39,817 nt of DNA from an uncultured Planctomycetaceae bacterium (GCA_903885565.1 CAISJI010000120.1:1-39817), one strand, 5' to 3'; counted from the stretch's first letter, positions 16,001-22,262 are shown. The notes: a model not told the origin generated them from the letters alone. A program made the numbers and translations.

Positions 16001-16887
16001 TGGCGGCCCATGCCCGGCCGCGGGCGAGTGCGACCGGGTTTCTGGCGAGGGTTATTCAATCCCGCGGTAAACCCTTTCTGAAGCTGCCCACGGTGGATGA
16101 AGAGCCGGGGCGGCCCAACGGTCCGGTGCTCGTGGGGCTGCCTGATGCGCGGGAGTGGGAGTTTCGGTTCGTGAAGATCGCCTGCAACGTTGCCGGCCCA
16201 CGCGAAGGCCGCGTGGGCGACACGCTCCACAACGAGCTGCCCTCGCTGCTGCGGAAGTGGTTCGGTCCCGATGCCGGTCTCCCCGGCACGAGCTTTGAAG
16301 TCGAGTTTCGCCGCGAGGGCGACGCCTGGTTCATCGCTCCGGTTCGTGGCGGTGTGGTTTCCAATCTGCCGAATCCCATCCCCACTCCAACCGTCTCCGC
16401 CCCCCCGGGCCCACTCCTCGACTCCCCGCCCCCCGCCTCCCGCTACACCACCCATGTCCCGGTCTACGACCTCACCGCCGCGGCTGGCTTTTGGGGGCCG
16501 GAAAGTGTGCCGGAGGAGATCGGCTGGACGGAGGTGCCGGGCGTGACGCTCAAGCCCGGCATGTTCGTGGCGCGGGTGACGGGCAGGTCGATGGAACCGC
16601 TGATCGCTGACGGCTCATGGTGTCTGTTCCGGCCGTGTCCGGCCGGCTCGCGCGAGGGCCGGATCGTGCTGGTGCAGTTGAGCACGGTCGGCGCAGGCGA
16701 GAACGGTGGCCGGTTCACCGTCAAGAAATACCATTCGGAGAAGACCGTCACCGCCGACGGCTGGCGGCATGACCGCATTCAGCTGCTGCCAGTGAATCAG
16801 GAATTTGCGCCGATTGAGATCGAGCCGGAGGACGCGGGGGATCTGATGATCGTCGGGGAGTTCTCGAGGATCGCGCCGCGAGTATGA
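13066..16887 (+). CDS. HIT - PLD nuclease - SF2 helicase - DUF3427 - S24 peptidase fusion
   Basis: A 1273-residue five-module protein. Residues 1-125 form a HIT domain with the histidine triad HVHVHV (H97, H99, H101), a nucleotide hydrolase fold. A phospholipase-D-type nuclease follows, with FHPKAW (H241, K243) and VVGSSNLSRAAL. The superfamily 2 helicase has PRPWQREAL, ATGLGKT (386-392), DEVHH (481-485), GLTATPERTDG, LFNEGIDLPLVD and QQLGRGLR. A DUF3427-like region comes after it. The C-terminal S24 module has VYDLTAAA, GRSMEPLIADG (Ser1175) and FTVKKYHSEK (Lys1220). The PLD-helicase-DUF3427 core is known from restriction-like and defence contexts. The S24 end closely resembles that of the divergent gene 9457-11904. 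A 90-base hairpin repeat adds about 30 residues between helicase motifs. A -10-like TAAACT ends six bases before the ATG. Confidence 0.88.
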   Translation: MPKSASPFLEISEADWLCANGLCFAIFDSFPVTPGHVLVITRRVVPTFFECTPAEQAALMELVTSVKTLLDARLDPQPDGYNVGFNSGAAAGQTVPHVHVHVIPRYAGDMADPRGGVRHVIPGKGNYLAPAEASAALALSLSTGHPQTSLWKNLVGRLPGATEIDLLVSFVQPSGLDIIQQAIFAAIAAGARVRLVVGDYLCITSPAALRRLLGWSDLAGEALQARLAELKNLRGSPASFHPKAWRIADASGGVVVVGSSNLSRAALETGVEWNLIGKTSGEDSLDREIAAAVEDLWQQSTPLSVDVVERYATRAAQAAKLRHLWDETGAVQRLPVAENESAAGMSFEADDGRQDLPSPRPWQREALASLAAIRAEGYSKALVAVATGLGKTWLAAFDVVAHSEKLGRPPRVLVIAHRAEILAQAESTLRLALEPASVSWCAGASSDLSGQLVIASIQKLARPEGLEALAAAPPFDYCVIDEVHHAEAPSYRRVLARLKSVFTLGLTATPERTDGVDVATLFDDILAYQATVGDGIAEGSLVPFRYRGLKDDVDFEQIPWRNGRFDPLALEVALENSDRMDRLWAEWEIGDGSGFPPSESDANPVTMGNPLPSPISRRTLVFCCSRRHALFARDWLVKRGVRAAAVFSGEGSDPRMASLAAFQEGRLEALCAVDLFNEGIDLPLVDRVVMLRPTESKIVFLQQLGRGLRAATGKTRLDVIDFVGNHRVFASRLVHLLSLAPSAETSANATLFAVLKGYLSGSEPLLPAGCVLDVEVEAKQLLEQFLPKGKTAVVEAYRDLRADLARRPAMTEIFHRGYNPRTLPPDFTTWFDFVAAEGDATDLEAECLSLFRGWFVMLATTRMTKSFKMVLLRVLLDNDAVFSGMPIPELAAKCREFLVAHEFLRRDIADAATGQPVKISPQQWVSSWRKFPISIWMQEQEGRSWFTIDDDSLRVAFECEERLRGSLESMSGELVDFRLAAHARPRASATGFLARVIQSRGKPFLKLPTVDEEPGRPNGPVLVGLPDAREWEFRFVKIACNVAGPREGRVGDTLHNELPSLLRKWFGPDAGLPGTSFEVEFRREGDAWFIAPVRGGVVSNLPNPIPTPTVSAPPGPLLDSPPPASRYTTHVPVYDLTAAAGFWGPESVPEEIGWTEVPGVTLKPGMFVARVTGRSMEPLIADGSWCLFRPCPAGSREGRIVLVQLSTVGAGENGGRFTVKKYHSEKTVTADGWRHDRIQLLPVNQEFAPIEIEPEDAGDLMIVGEFSRIAPRV
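14825..14914. repeat. Perfect 28-base inverted repeat inside the helicase gene
   Basis: Arms 14825-14852 and 14887-14914 are exact reverse complements (outer end GGGAAATCGGGGACGG), separated by 34 bases. The whole unit is 90 bases, exactly 30 codons, and is read through in frame as WEIGDGSGFPPSES...MGNPLPSPISR. The form is that of a REP- or MITE-type mobile hairpin, with no protein-coding capacity of its own. Confidence 0.9.
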
Positions 16888-16926
16888 AAGCCTCGCGGAA
16901 TCGGGCCGGGCTCACTGTTGCCGTGC

Positions 16927-17133
16927 TCAGGTTCGTAACGCGGCGAGCCTGGCTTCCTCGCGGCCCTCGAAGGCTGCGAGTTGTTCATTGATCTTGGCGA
17001 TCATCTTGCGCACGCCCGCCTTGGTGAATCCCTTTTCACCAATCGGATGCTCGCGCTCGAGGTCCGCGATGCGCTGCTCAAGGATTCGCAGGTCACTGTG
17101 GGCCTTTTCGTATTCCGCCGGGTTGGAAATCAC
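16927..17133 (-). CDS. Small coiled-coil protein, partner of the DUF6932 gene
   Basis: A 68-residue protein, mostly helical and charged: SDLRILEQRIADLEREHPIG, then KAGVRKMIAKINEQLAAFEG and REEARLAALRT, with heptad-like leucines. Its GTG start overlaps the stop of the DUF6932 gene by four bases (GTGA), so the two are translationally coupled. Small helical proteins of this kind are typical antitoxins or nucleotidyltransferase partners (MNT/HEPN-like pairs). The partner role is inference. Confidence 0.6.
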   Translation of the reverse strand: MISNPAEYEKAHSDLRILEQRIADLEREHPIGEKGFTKAGVRKMIAKINEQLAAFEGREEARLAALRT

Positions 17134-17555
17134 AGCGTCACCTCCACGAGTCCTTTACGGACAGTCGGATCGATCGTTCGACTGAAGAAGTCTATCCAGT
17201 CGTCCCAGTCGCGGCGATCCTCCGCCGCAAATAAATGCTCTTTCGGCCGTGAATAGAGAATTTCCGCCAGGAGAATTGCATCCACATTGACGTGCGCGAT
17301 TCGATTGGCGAAATCAGGCCCGAGCAAAACGACCGCGTCGGCATCGTTTGGTGCGTCCTTCGCGGTCACGAAACTGCCGTCGACACACAGTCGCGTTGCT
17401 CCTGCCGATCTGCAGAGCCGAGTCCAGTGGCTTATCGTCCTGCCCAAGAGATTTCGCTGGGGCGATCCTGTGGCAAACCGACTGAGCATTTCGCGCTCGG
17501 ATGCTCCATGGAGGCCTTCCGGAAGCCGACCATCTGGCAGAAAAGAAGGAATCAC
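17130..17555 (-). CDS. DUF6932 protein, nucleotidyltransferase-like
   Basis: A 141-residue protein. Family marks are LPEGLHGASEREMLSRFA at the start, LLGRTISHWTRLCRSAGATR, LCVDGSFVTAKDAPNDADAV and a C-terminal IDFFSRTIDPTVRKGLVEV. The GSFVT-K--P-D-D pattern is that of the Mnt/pol-beta-like nucleotidyltransferases (GS...D.D), here as DGSFVTAKDAPNDAD. Such proteins modify toxins or tRNAs by nucleotide transfer. The GTG start at 17555 has AGGTG seven bases upstream. It is encoded with the 68-residue coiled-coil protein and a matching promoter at 17622-17595. Confidence 0.75.
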   Translation of the reverse strand: MIPSFLPDGRLPEGLHGASEREMLSRFATGSPQRNLLGRTISHWTRLCRSAGATRLCVDGSFVTAKDAPNDADAVVLLGPDFANRIAHVNVDAILLAEILYSRPKEHLFAAEDRRDWDDWIDFFSRTIDPTVRKGLVEVTL

Positions 17556-17594
17556 TGGGCACCTGAATGTCAGGCCTTGGGCTGATTGCCGGAT

Positions 17595-17622
17595 ACTGTA
17601 CGCATGTTCTGTATTGTGTCAA
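17595..17622 (-). promoter_or_regulatory. Sigma70-like promoter of the DUF6932 pair
   Basis: TTGACA (17622-17617), a 16-base spacer and TACAGT (17600-17595) on the minus strand, 39 bases before the GTG start. Confidence 0.6.
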
Positions 17623-17667
17623 TGGCCTGCCTGTTCTTTCCAATGCTCTGGAACTCGGCAAGTCGGT

Positions 17668-17750
17668 CTAAATCTCCGGCACGCCCATGTCCGGCAGGTA
17701 TTCGTGCATACCCTCTTAGACCCCCGGGGGCTGCGTCCGGCTGCCTCTTG
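17668..17750 (-). pseudogene. Relic of a DUF2075-type gene 3' end
   Basis: The minus strand reads ...GMHEYLPDMGVPEI and a TAG stop at 17670-17668, almost identical to the end of the intact gene at 18903 (GVHEYLTDMGVPEV). Nucleotide similarity continues for about 80 bases upstream, with small indels breaking the frame. The rest of the gene is gone. This relic fills part of the gap between the DUF6932 promoter and the operator at 17896. The remaining sequence shows no gene. Confidence 0.75.
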
Positions 17751-17895
17751 ACAGTGCCGAGAGATACCGCTTGGATAGGGGGTATGGACCAGTTCAGCTT
17801 CGACTCCCCCCAGAGGCAACTGCAGCATGCAGAATAGAGCTCAAAGGCGATGCCCGCCGGGCAGAAACGTCTTGAAATCAGCCGCAAATTGCGTT

Positions 17896-17925
17896 CTTGA
17901 CATATGTCAAGTTCAGGTCTATCCT
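17896..17925 (+). promoter_or_regulatory. Promoter with palindromic operator of the zinc-finger/HTH antitoxin module
   Basis: CTTGACATATGTCAAG (17896-17911) is a perfect 16-base palindrome that contains the -35 box TTGACA (17898-17903). A -10 TATCCT (17920-17925) follows after 16 bases. A repressor bound here would block the polymerase, in keeping with an autoregulating HTH antitoxin. Confidence 0.65.
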
Positions 17926-17966
17926 TGGTCGATAGCGAGATGTGGCATCCTTCGTTTCTGCGGAGA

Positions 17967-18374
17967 ATGCCCGTGAGTCCCTTAGCCGGAAAGCGCGCCC
18001 CGGAGCACATCCAGAAGATCGTGAAGGCCGTTCTGAAGCGGAACGCCATGCAGAGCATCAGTCTGGCGCCGCCGAATGCATACAACCGAGTTGAAGTGAT
18101 GGCCGATGGGCGGCCTCCAGTCGCCACAGTTCGGCGGTTCCTGATCGACTTTTGGACGGACTTAGAGACGGCCAAACCCGACCCGGACTGCCGAGGTTCC
18201 TTTGATCACCTCTGCGAAATGAAACCGCTGATCGGAACGAGAAAACAGATGTACATGAAGTTCGGGTTGAACATAGATTCCGACAACCCTGCCGCGTCCC
18301 ACATCATCATTTTGAGATTTCACACGGCGATCGATTCCGATCCCATCGACCGTATTCCGGAGAGCGAGCGATGA
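17967..18374 (+). CDS. Unrecognised protein, candidate toxin paired with a zinc-finger/HTH antitoxin
   Basis: A 135-residue protein whose family I do not recognise. It is basic at the start (PLAGKRAPEHIQKIVKAVLK then RNAMQSISLAPPNAYNRVEV), has a helical middle (TVRRFLIDFWTDLETAKPD) and ends in a beta-like segment (KFGLNIDSDNPAASHIIILR then FHTAIDSDP). It overlaps the antitoxin-like gene by four bases (ATGA) and comes first, the order of MqsRA and HigBA. It does not show MqsR or HigB motifs. The start at 17967 follows CGGAGA. An in-frame ATG at 17940 is also possible, while the ATG at 17904 lies inside the promoter. Confidence 0.6.
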   Translation: MPVSPLAGKRAPEHIQKIVKAVLKRNAMQSISLAPPNAYNRVEVMADGRPPVATVRRFLIDFWTDLETAKPDPDCRGSFDHLCEMKPLIGTRKQMYMKFGLNIDSDNPAASHIIILRFHTAIDSDPIDRIPESER

Positions 18375-18895
18375 GCAAGAGAATTCCGAAGTGTTATCAA
18401 TGTGGCGGGGCGTTTGCGCATCGAATAGCGACGCCTCACCATCGGAAGTTGCGCTATGAGGGCGTTGCCTACGACGTTCTTGTGACGGACATGCCTGAGT
18501 GGCACTGTGCGACCTGCGATTTATCCGTGACGGATGAAGAGGGGGATGAACCGCTGCAGGCAGCCTTGCGAAAGCACGTCGGAATTCTGAATCCGCAGCA
18601 AATCAAGGCCGGAATCAAGGAGCTGGGGGTCACCCAAGAGCAGTTCGCAGACAAGATTCGCTGCGCACCCGAGAGCATATCGCGATGGCTCAATGGGGCC
18701 GTCCTGCAGTCTCGAGTGTACGACTGCCTGATGAGAATCTATTTCCAGTTTCCGCAGGTGCGGGGAGCTCTGGATCAGTTCTCGGCAGGATCATCGTTCG
18801 GTGAGACGGTTGTGCATTCGTTGGGTGTTGGCGTAAACGCTGGCTCAAGACCAAGGCCAAGGTCTACCCACTCGTCGAATCAGCCGAATGCCTGA
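18371..18895 (+). CDS. MqsA/YgiT-like zinc-finger and HTH antitoxin
   Basis: A 174-residue protein. Residues 7-55 hold two Cys pairs, CYQCGGAF and HCATCDLSV, a C4 zinc site as in MqsA/YgiT. A Cro/C1-type HTH follows: IKAGIKELGVTQEQFADKIR then CAPESISRWLNGAVLQSRVY, with the recognition helix SISRWLNG. The tail beyond SFGETVVHSLGVGVN is longer than in MqsA and looks unstructured (GSRPRPRSTHSSNQPNA). It follows the candidate toxin with an ATGA overlap, and it probably binds the palindrome at 17896-17911. Confidence 0.8.
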   Translation: MSKRIPKCYQCGGAFAHRIATPHHRKLRYEGVAYDVLVTDMPEWHCATCDLSVTDEEGDEPLQAALRKHVGILNPQQIKAGIKELGVTQEQFADKIRCAPESISRWLNGAVLQSRVYDCLMRIYFQFPQVRGALDQFSAGSSFGETVVHSLGVGVNAGSRPRPRSTHSSNQPNA

Positions 18896-18902
18896 TATCG
18901 GA

Positions 18903-21158
18903 TCACACCTCCGGCACGCCCATGTCCGTCAGGTACTCGTGCACCCCCTCGTAAAACGCCGGGTTCCGTGTCCGGTCGCGCTTTGCTCCCGGCGGCACGA
19001 AGATCACCATCCCCTGCCGGGCCCGCGTGAGCAACACGCGATAGGCGTTCTTCAGATACTGCTTCCGCTCGGGCTTCTTCACGTCGGTCCACTGTGCGCC
19101 CCGGAAACTGTGATAGCTCCAGTCGGCGCCCGACCAGCGGAGATCGGCGTCCCACGTCACGATCGTCCAGTCGAGCTCCAGCCCCTGCACCTGAAACTCC
19201 GTCGCCGCGTCTTCCAGATAGAGCGACGAGCGGGTGTCTTTGGCGGAGCTCAAAAACCAATGCACCGGATCGATGTTCACCCGAATGTCGATCGCGTGGG
19301 GCTTGAGCCGCTGCGCGGATGAAGAGGCCACGAGGCCGGCCCGCTCCGTGCCCCGCCGCTGTTTTTTTATCCAGCGCCGCGCCTCCCGCATGCTCCGCGT
19401 GAGCACAACCGGATAGTGCGCGCGGAAGGCGGCAAAGAGGTCGCGGCCGAGATCGGCCTCGCCGTCGAGCAGCGCCTTCACGAATCGGGAAACGTTTTCC
19501 GCGCGGAAGGAACGCATCGAGGTGGAGAGGTGGAGCGCGGGGTCGTGCACCAAGAAAACGGCGTCAGGCCCCAACTGTCTGGAGACCCCGGCCTGCGGCC
19601 GGGGCTGGTCGGACGGCGCCGACCAGCAAATGGCGCCAGACCCCGTTTTCACCTCCCGCGACGCGGAAAGCCGCTCGAGCGCGCCCGAGGCCGCATACTC
19701 CGAATCGGTGAGGTTTGGTGAAATGAAGACGTCCCACTCCGGAAAAACACTCCGCAGGCTCTTCAGCCAGGCGCTGATGCCAGCCTCGCCGGTGTTGATC
19801 TCCTGCCCGCCGCCCACAAGACACACCACCACAGCCCAGTCGGGGTGACGATCCATCGCGGAAAGCAGGACGTCGGGCTCGGTCTGCGTAAATCCCGCAA
19901 GCCCCTTTTTCCGCTTCATGAAGCTCGCCAACTGCCGGGCATCCCACGCCCGCTGAGCCTCGTCGAACACCACCACATGGTCCACCGGCGCTGCCGGGCT
20001 GCGAAGCGTGTCGTCGCGGAAGTGGTGGACATTCTGAATGAAAGCTTTGACCGCCGTGCGGCATTCGCCGATGCGGGGGCGGCCGGAAAAAGTACCAGCC
20101 AGCGTGTTTGTGACGGCAGCTGAAGAAATAGCCTCGTGGGCATCCTTGCGGCGTTCCAGTTCATCGCGGGCGAGGGCCTCGCGCAGCACCGCCACGAGTG
20201 GGCCGTTGCCCGAGAGAAACACAGCATGGGCGGAGTCGCGCTGCCGGCCATGCCGCGTGGCCACGTTCAGGCCCACGAGCGTTTTGCCAGCCCCAGGCAC
20301 GCCCGTCACAAACACGATCGCCTTCCGGCTGCCGGTTTTCGCTGCGGCGATGATCTTCTCAATCGAGTCGCTCGTGGCGGCAAGATTCACCGCTCCGGCA
20401 TCGCTGCGGGTGATGTCGTGAACCGTGTGCCGGGCGTAGAGCGCACGGGCCGCTTCGATGATCGTGGGCGTTGGGGAATAGGCTCCCGTGCCCCAGGTGG
20501 ATGGGGTGAGGCCGGAAAAGGTGCCAGCCAACTTTTTTGTGACGTCGGCCGACGAATCATTGTCATCCGTTAAAAAGGTGGCAGGCACCGTTTCCTCGTC
20601 CTGCGTGAATGAGGCAGCAGGCACCTTTGCCTCGTCCAGTGCCAGAGCGATCACCTTGCCGAGCGACTCGGCATTGCAGCAAAACGGCGGTCGCACGCCG
20701 TCGGCATGGGGCAGCTTCCAACGCGGGTCGCCCCGCGGCGCTTCGGTGGCACAGAGGATCGGAAAGATCGGCGCCAAGTGGCTCGGGGCATGAAAATTCT
20801 TGAGATCGAGGCCGTAGTCCCAAGCCTGCTCGTAGTCGAGCCGCTCAAACTTTTTCGCGCCAACCTTAAACTCAATCGGCACGATTGCTGCGCTGGTGAC
20901 GAGCACGGCATCGACCCGCCGGCCAAGCCGCGGGATATCGAACTCAAGGTGGATCCATGGGGCGGGGTCCACGGTTCCAAGAGTCGCCAAGGCCGCGCGG
21001 AGCACAGGCAACTGCAGAAGCCACGCGGAAAGCTGCTCGGGGACGAGCGTGAAGCCATGGGGGCCGGCCAGCGGCGCGTAGACCGCTTCGTCGCTCGCGG
21101 CGAGAAAATCGCTCACGGGCGCGGCGTAGGAGGCGGCATTGAGGCGAGGGCCCAGCAT
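18903..21158 (-). CDS. DUF2075-type nuclease-helicase without S24 domain
   Basis: A 751-residue protein related in plan to 9457-11904. The N-terminal nuclease-like part has FDIPRLGRRVDAVLVTSAAI with D83, then VPIEFKVGAKKF with E96 and K98. The ATPase has Walker A GVPGAGKT (286-293), VVVFDEAQRAWD (DEAQ 399-402), VVCLVGGGQEIN, ATEFQVQGLELDWTIVTWDA and the end motif YRVLLTRARQGMVIFVPPG. It stops at ...TDMGVPEV and has no S24 module. Three stretches look repeat-derived and are read in frame: VPATFLTD...KLAGTFSGLTP (about 190-219), NTLAGTFSGRP (about 351-361) and the cloverleaf repeat at 19554-19650 (EVKTGSGAICWSAPSD...). The ATG at 21158 lacks a clear Shine-Dalgarno. A defence role is plausible from family and position. 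Confidence 0.8.
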   Translation of the reverse strand: MLGPRLNAASYAAPVSDFLAASDEAVYAPLAGPHGFTLVPEQLSAWLLQLPVLRAALATLGTVDPAPWIHLEFDIPRLGRRVDAVLVTSAAIVPIEFKVGAKKFERLDYEQAWDYGLDLKNFHAPSHLAPIFPILCATEAPRGDPRWKLPHADGVRPPFCCNAESLGKVIALALDEAKVPAASFTQDEETVPATFLTDDNDSSADVTKKLAGTFSGLTPSTWGTGAYSPTPTIIEAARALYARHTVHDITRSDAGAVNLAATSDSIEKIIAAAKTGSRKAIVFVTGVPGAGKTLVGLNVATRHGRQRDSAHAVFLSGNGPLVAVLREALARDELERRKDAHEAISSAAVTNTLAGTFSGRPRIGECRTAVKAFIQNVHHFRDDTLRSPAAPVDHVVVFDEAQRAWDARQLASFMKRKKGLAGFTQTEPDVLLSAMDRHPDWAVVVCLVGGGQEINTGEAGISAWLKSLRSVFPEWDVFISPNLTDSEYAASGALERLSASREVKTGSGAICWSAPSDQPRPQAGVSRQLGPDAVFLVHDPALHLSTSMRSFRAENVSRFVKALLDGEADLGRDLFAAFRAHYPVVLTRSMREARRWIKKQRRGTERAGLVASSSAQRLKPHAIDIRVNIDPVHWFLSSAKDTRSSLYLEDAATEFQVQGLELDWTIVTWDADLRWSGADWSYHSFRGAQWTDVKKPERKQYLKNAYRVLLTRARQGMVIFVPPGAKRDRTRNPAFYEGVHEYLTDMGVPEV
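19554..19650. repeat. Cloverleaf-like hairpin repeat inside the DUF2075-type gene
   Basis: Imperfect 25-base arms (GAAAACGGCGTCAGGC... at 19554 and its near complement ending at 19650) enclose two perfect 8-base hairpins, CCCCGGCC-TGC-GGCCGGGG and CTGGTCGG-ACGGCG-CCGACCAG. The unit would fold as an outer stem with two arms. It is translated through as part of the protein. Confidence 0.75.
20082..20122. repeat. Partial copy of the GGTGCCAGCCA repeat inside the DUF2075-type gene
   Basis: The 41 bases from GCCGGAAAAAGTACCAGCC match 20511-20551 at 32 positions, with the shared end TTTGTGACG. Both are read in the same frame, giving AGTFSG in the protein. Confidence 0.6.
20516..20589. repeat. Inverted repeat element inside the DUF2075-type gene
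   Basis: The left arm GGTGCCAGCCAACTTTTTT (20520-20538) and the right arm at 20571-20589 (AAAAAGGTGGCAGGCACC) pair at 16 of 19 positions across a 32-base loop. A related element with 22-base arms is at 22389-22464. Confidence 0.65.
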
Positions 21159-21206
21159 GCCGGGTAGCCTACCACACCGGGGGGTCAGTCATGGCCTGGG
21201 GGGTGC

Positions 21207-21234
21207 TTGACGGAAAAGTGTTCATGCGTACACT
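21207..21234 (+). promoter_or_regulatory. Promoter and likely operator of hicAB copy 1
   Basis: TTGACG (21207-21212), 16 bases, TACACT (21229-21234). AAGTGT (within the spacer) and ACACTT form a short inverted repeat over the -10 region. The ATG of hicA is 31 bases downstream. Confidence 0.6.
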
Positions 21235-21264
21235 TGGTTGCGTGCTGCCTCAAGGATCAGCCGC

Positions 21265-21483
21265 ATGCCCCGTAAAATCCGTGACATCATCAGTGATCTC
21301 CTGGATGCCGGATTTGAAGAGCGACCCGGCAAGGGAAGCCATCGGAACTACAGGCATCCGCTGCTGTCCAAGTTGGTTACGATATCGGGTAAGGACGGCG
21401 ATGACGCGCAGCGTTATCACGAAAAGGCGGTTCGGCAGGCCATCGACGAGGTGAACCAATGGCGAAGGGCGACCGATACGTGA
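21265..21483 (+). CDS. hicA: HicA toxin, copy 1
   Basis: A 72-residue HicA-family mRNA interferase with the double-stranded-RNA-binding fold: MPRKIRDIISDLLDAGFEER then PGKGSHRNYRHPLLSKLVTI. The conserved catalytic His is H26 in GKGSHRNYRHP. The ATG at 21265 is preceded by AAGGATCAG. The end overlaps hicB by 25 bases. HicA cuts mRNAs when free of HicB. A near copy lies 550 bases downstream. Confidence 0.9.
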   Translation: MPRKIRDIISDLLDAGFEERPGKGSHRNYRHPLLSKLVTISGKDGDDAQRYHEKAVRQAIDEVNQWRRATDT

Positions 21484-21698
21484 AGGTTGTCGAGTGGTCG
21501 GACGAAGACAACTGCTTCGTAGGCAGCTGCCCGGAGTTGTTCTACGGCGGTTGCCATGGCGTCGATGCCAAGCAGGTCTTCGCCGAACTCTGCGAGCTCG
21601 TCGACGAAGCCATCGAAACGCTCGAGGAGGCCGGAAAACCGTTGCCGCAACCACTGTCCCGCAGCGAGTTTGGAAACCTCATGCAGCGTTCGGCGTGA
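21459..21698 (+). CDS. hicB: HicB antitoxin, copy 1
   Basis: A 79-residue HicB of the short class: [20 protein letters not shown] then FYGGCHGVDAKQVFAELCEL, a partial RNase H-like fold without a visible catalytic set, and a helical end ([20 protein letters not shown]). No separate HTH or ribbon-helix-helix is evident, so operator binding may need the HicAB complex. It starts inside the hicA end and keeps the toxin inactive. Confidence 0.85.
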   Translation: MAKGDRYVKVVEWSDEDNCFVGSCPELFYGGCHGVDAKQVFAELCELVDEAIETLEEAGKPLPQPLSRSEFGNLMQRSA

Positions 21699-21761
21699 TC
21701 CGGCCTCAACCATTTGAAGGGAGCAGGCCAATCCGCGGGTGAACCGTGGTCCTGGGTTCGC

Positions 21762-21791
21762 TTGACAATAAAGTGTACAAATATACACTTT
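21762..21791 (+). promoter_or_regulatory. Promoter and operator of hicAB copy 2
   Basis: TTGACA (21762-21767), 16 bases, TACACT (21784-21789). A perfect 8-base inverted repeat, AAAGTGTA-CAAATA-TACACTTT (21770-21791), covers the spacer and -10 box. Confidence 0.65.
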
Positions 21792-21818
21792 CTGTTTGCT
21801 GCCCCAAGGATCAGTCGC

Positions 21819-22047
21819 ATGCCCCGCAAAATCCGTGACATCATCAGTGATCTCCTGGGATCTCCTGGATGACGGATTTGAAGAGCGACCGGGCAAGGGA
21901 AGCCATCGGAATTACAGGCATCCGCTCCTTGCGAAGGTGGTTACGATATCGGAAAGGGACGGCGAGGATGCCCGGCGGCATCTTGAGAAGACGGTTCAAG
22001 AGGCCATCGATGAGGTGAACCAATGGCGAAAGGCGACCTATACGTGA
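21819..22047 (+). pseudogene. hicA: HicA toxin copy 2, frameshifted
   Basis: Apart from one event, this copies hicA 1 almost codon for codon. A tandem duplication of the 10 bases GATCTCCTGG (21849-21858 and 21859-21868) shifts the frame: MPRKIRDIISDLL then GSPG and a stop. The rest (DDGFEERPGKGSHRNYRHPL then LAKVVTISERDGEDA...) is intact in another frame and keeps the catalytic His. It could be read only from an unlikely upstream TTG at 21796 with a wrong N-terminus. The duplication is the kind that replication slippage can reverse. Confidence 0.85.
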
Positions 22048-22262
22048 AGGTTGTCGAGTGGTCAGACGAAGACAATTGCTTTGTCGGCAGTTGCCCCCAG
22101 TTGATGTACGGCGGAGCCTATGGCGACGATGCCACGAAAGTGTTCACCGAACTCTGCGAGCTCGTCGAGGAGGCGATTGAAACGCTGGAAGAGGCTGGCA
22201 AACCGTTGCCACAGCCGCTGGCTCTGCACGAACTCAGAAGCGTCCTGCAGCGAACAGCCTGA
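22023..22262 (+). CDS. hicB: HicB antitoxin, copy 2
   Basis: A 79-residue intact HicB, close to copy 1: [20 protein letters not shown] then [20 protein letters not shown] then [20 protein letters not shown]. Changes cluster in the central loop and the C-terminus ([11 protein letters not shown]). With its own toxin broken, it may still neutralise HicA copy 1, acting as a spare antitoxin. Confidence 0.85.
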   Translation: MAKGDLYVKVVEWSDEDNCFVGSCPQLMYGGAYGDDATKVFTELCELVEEAIETLEEAGKPLPQPLALHELRSVLQRTA

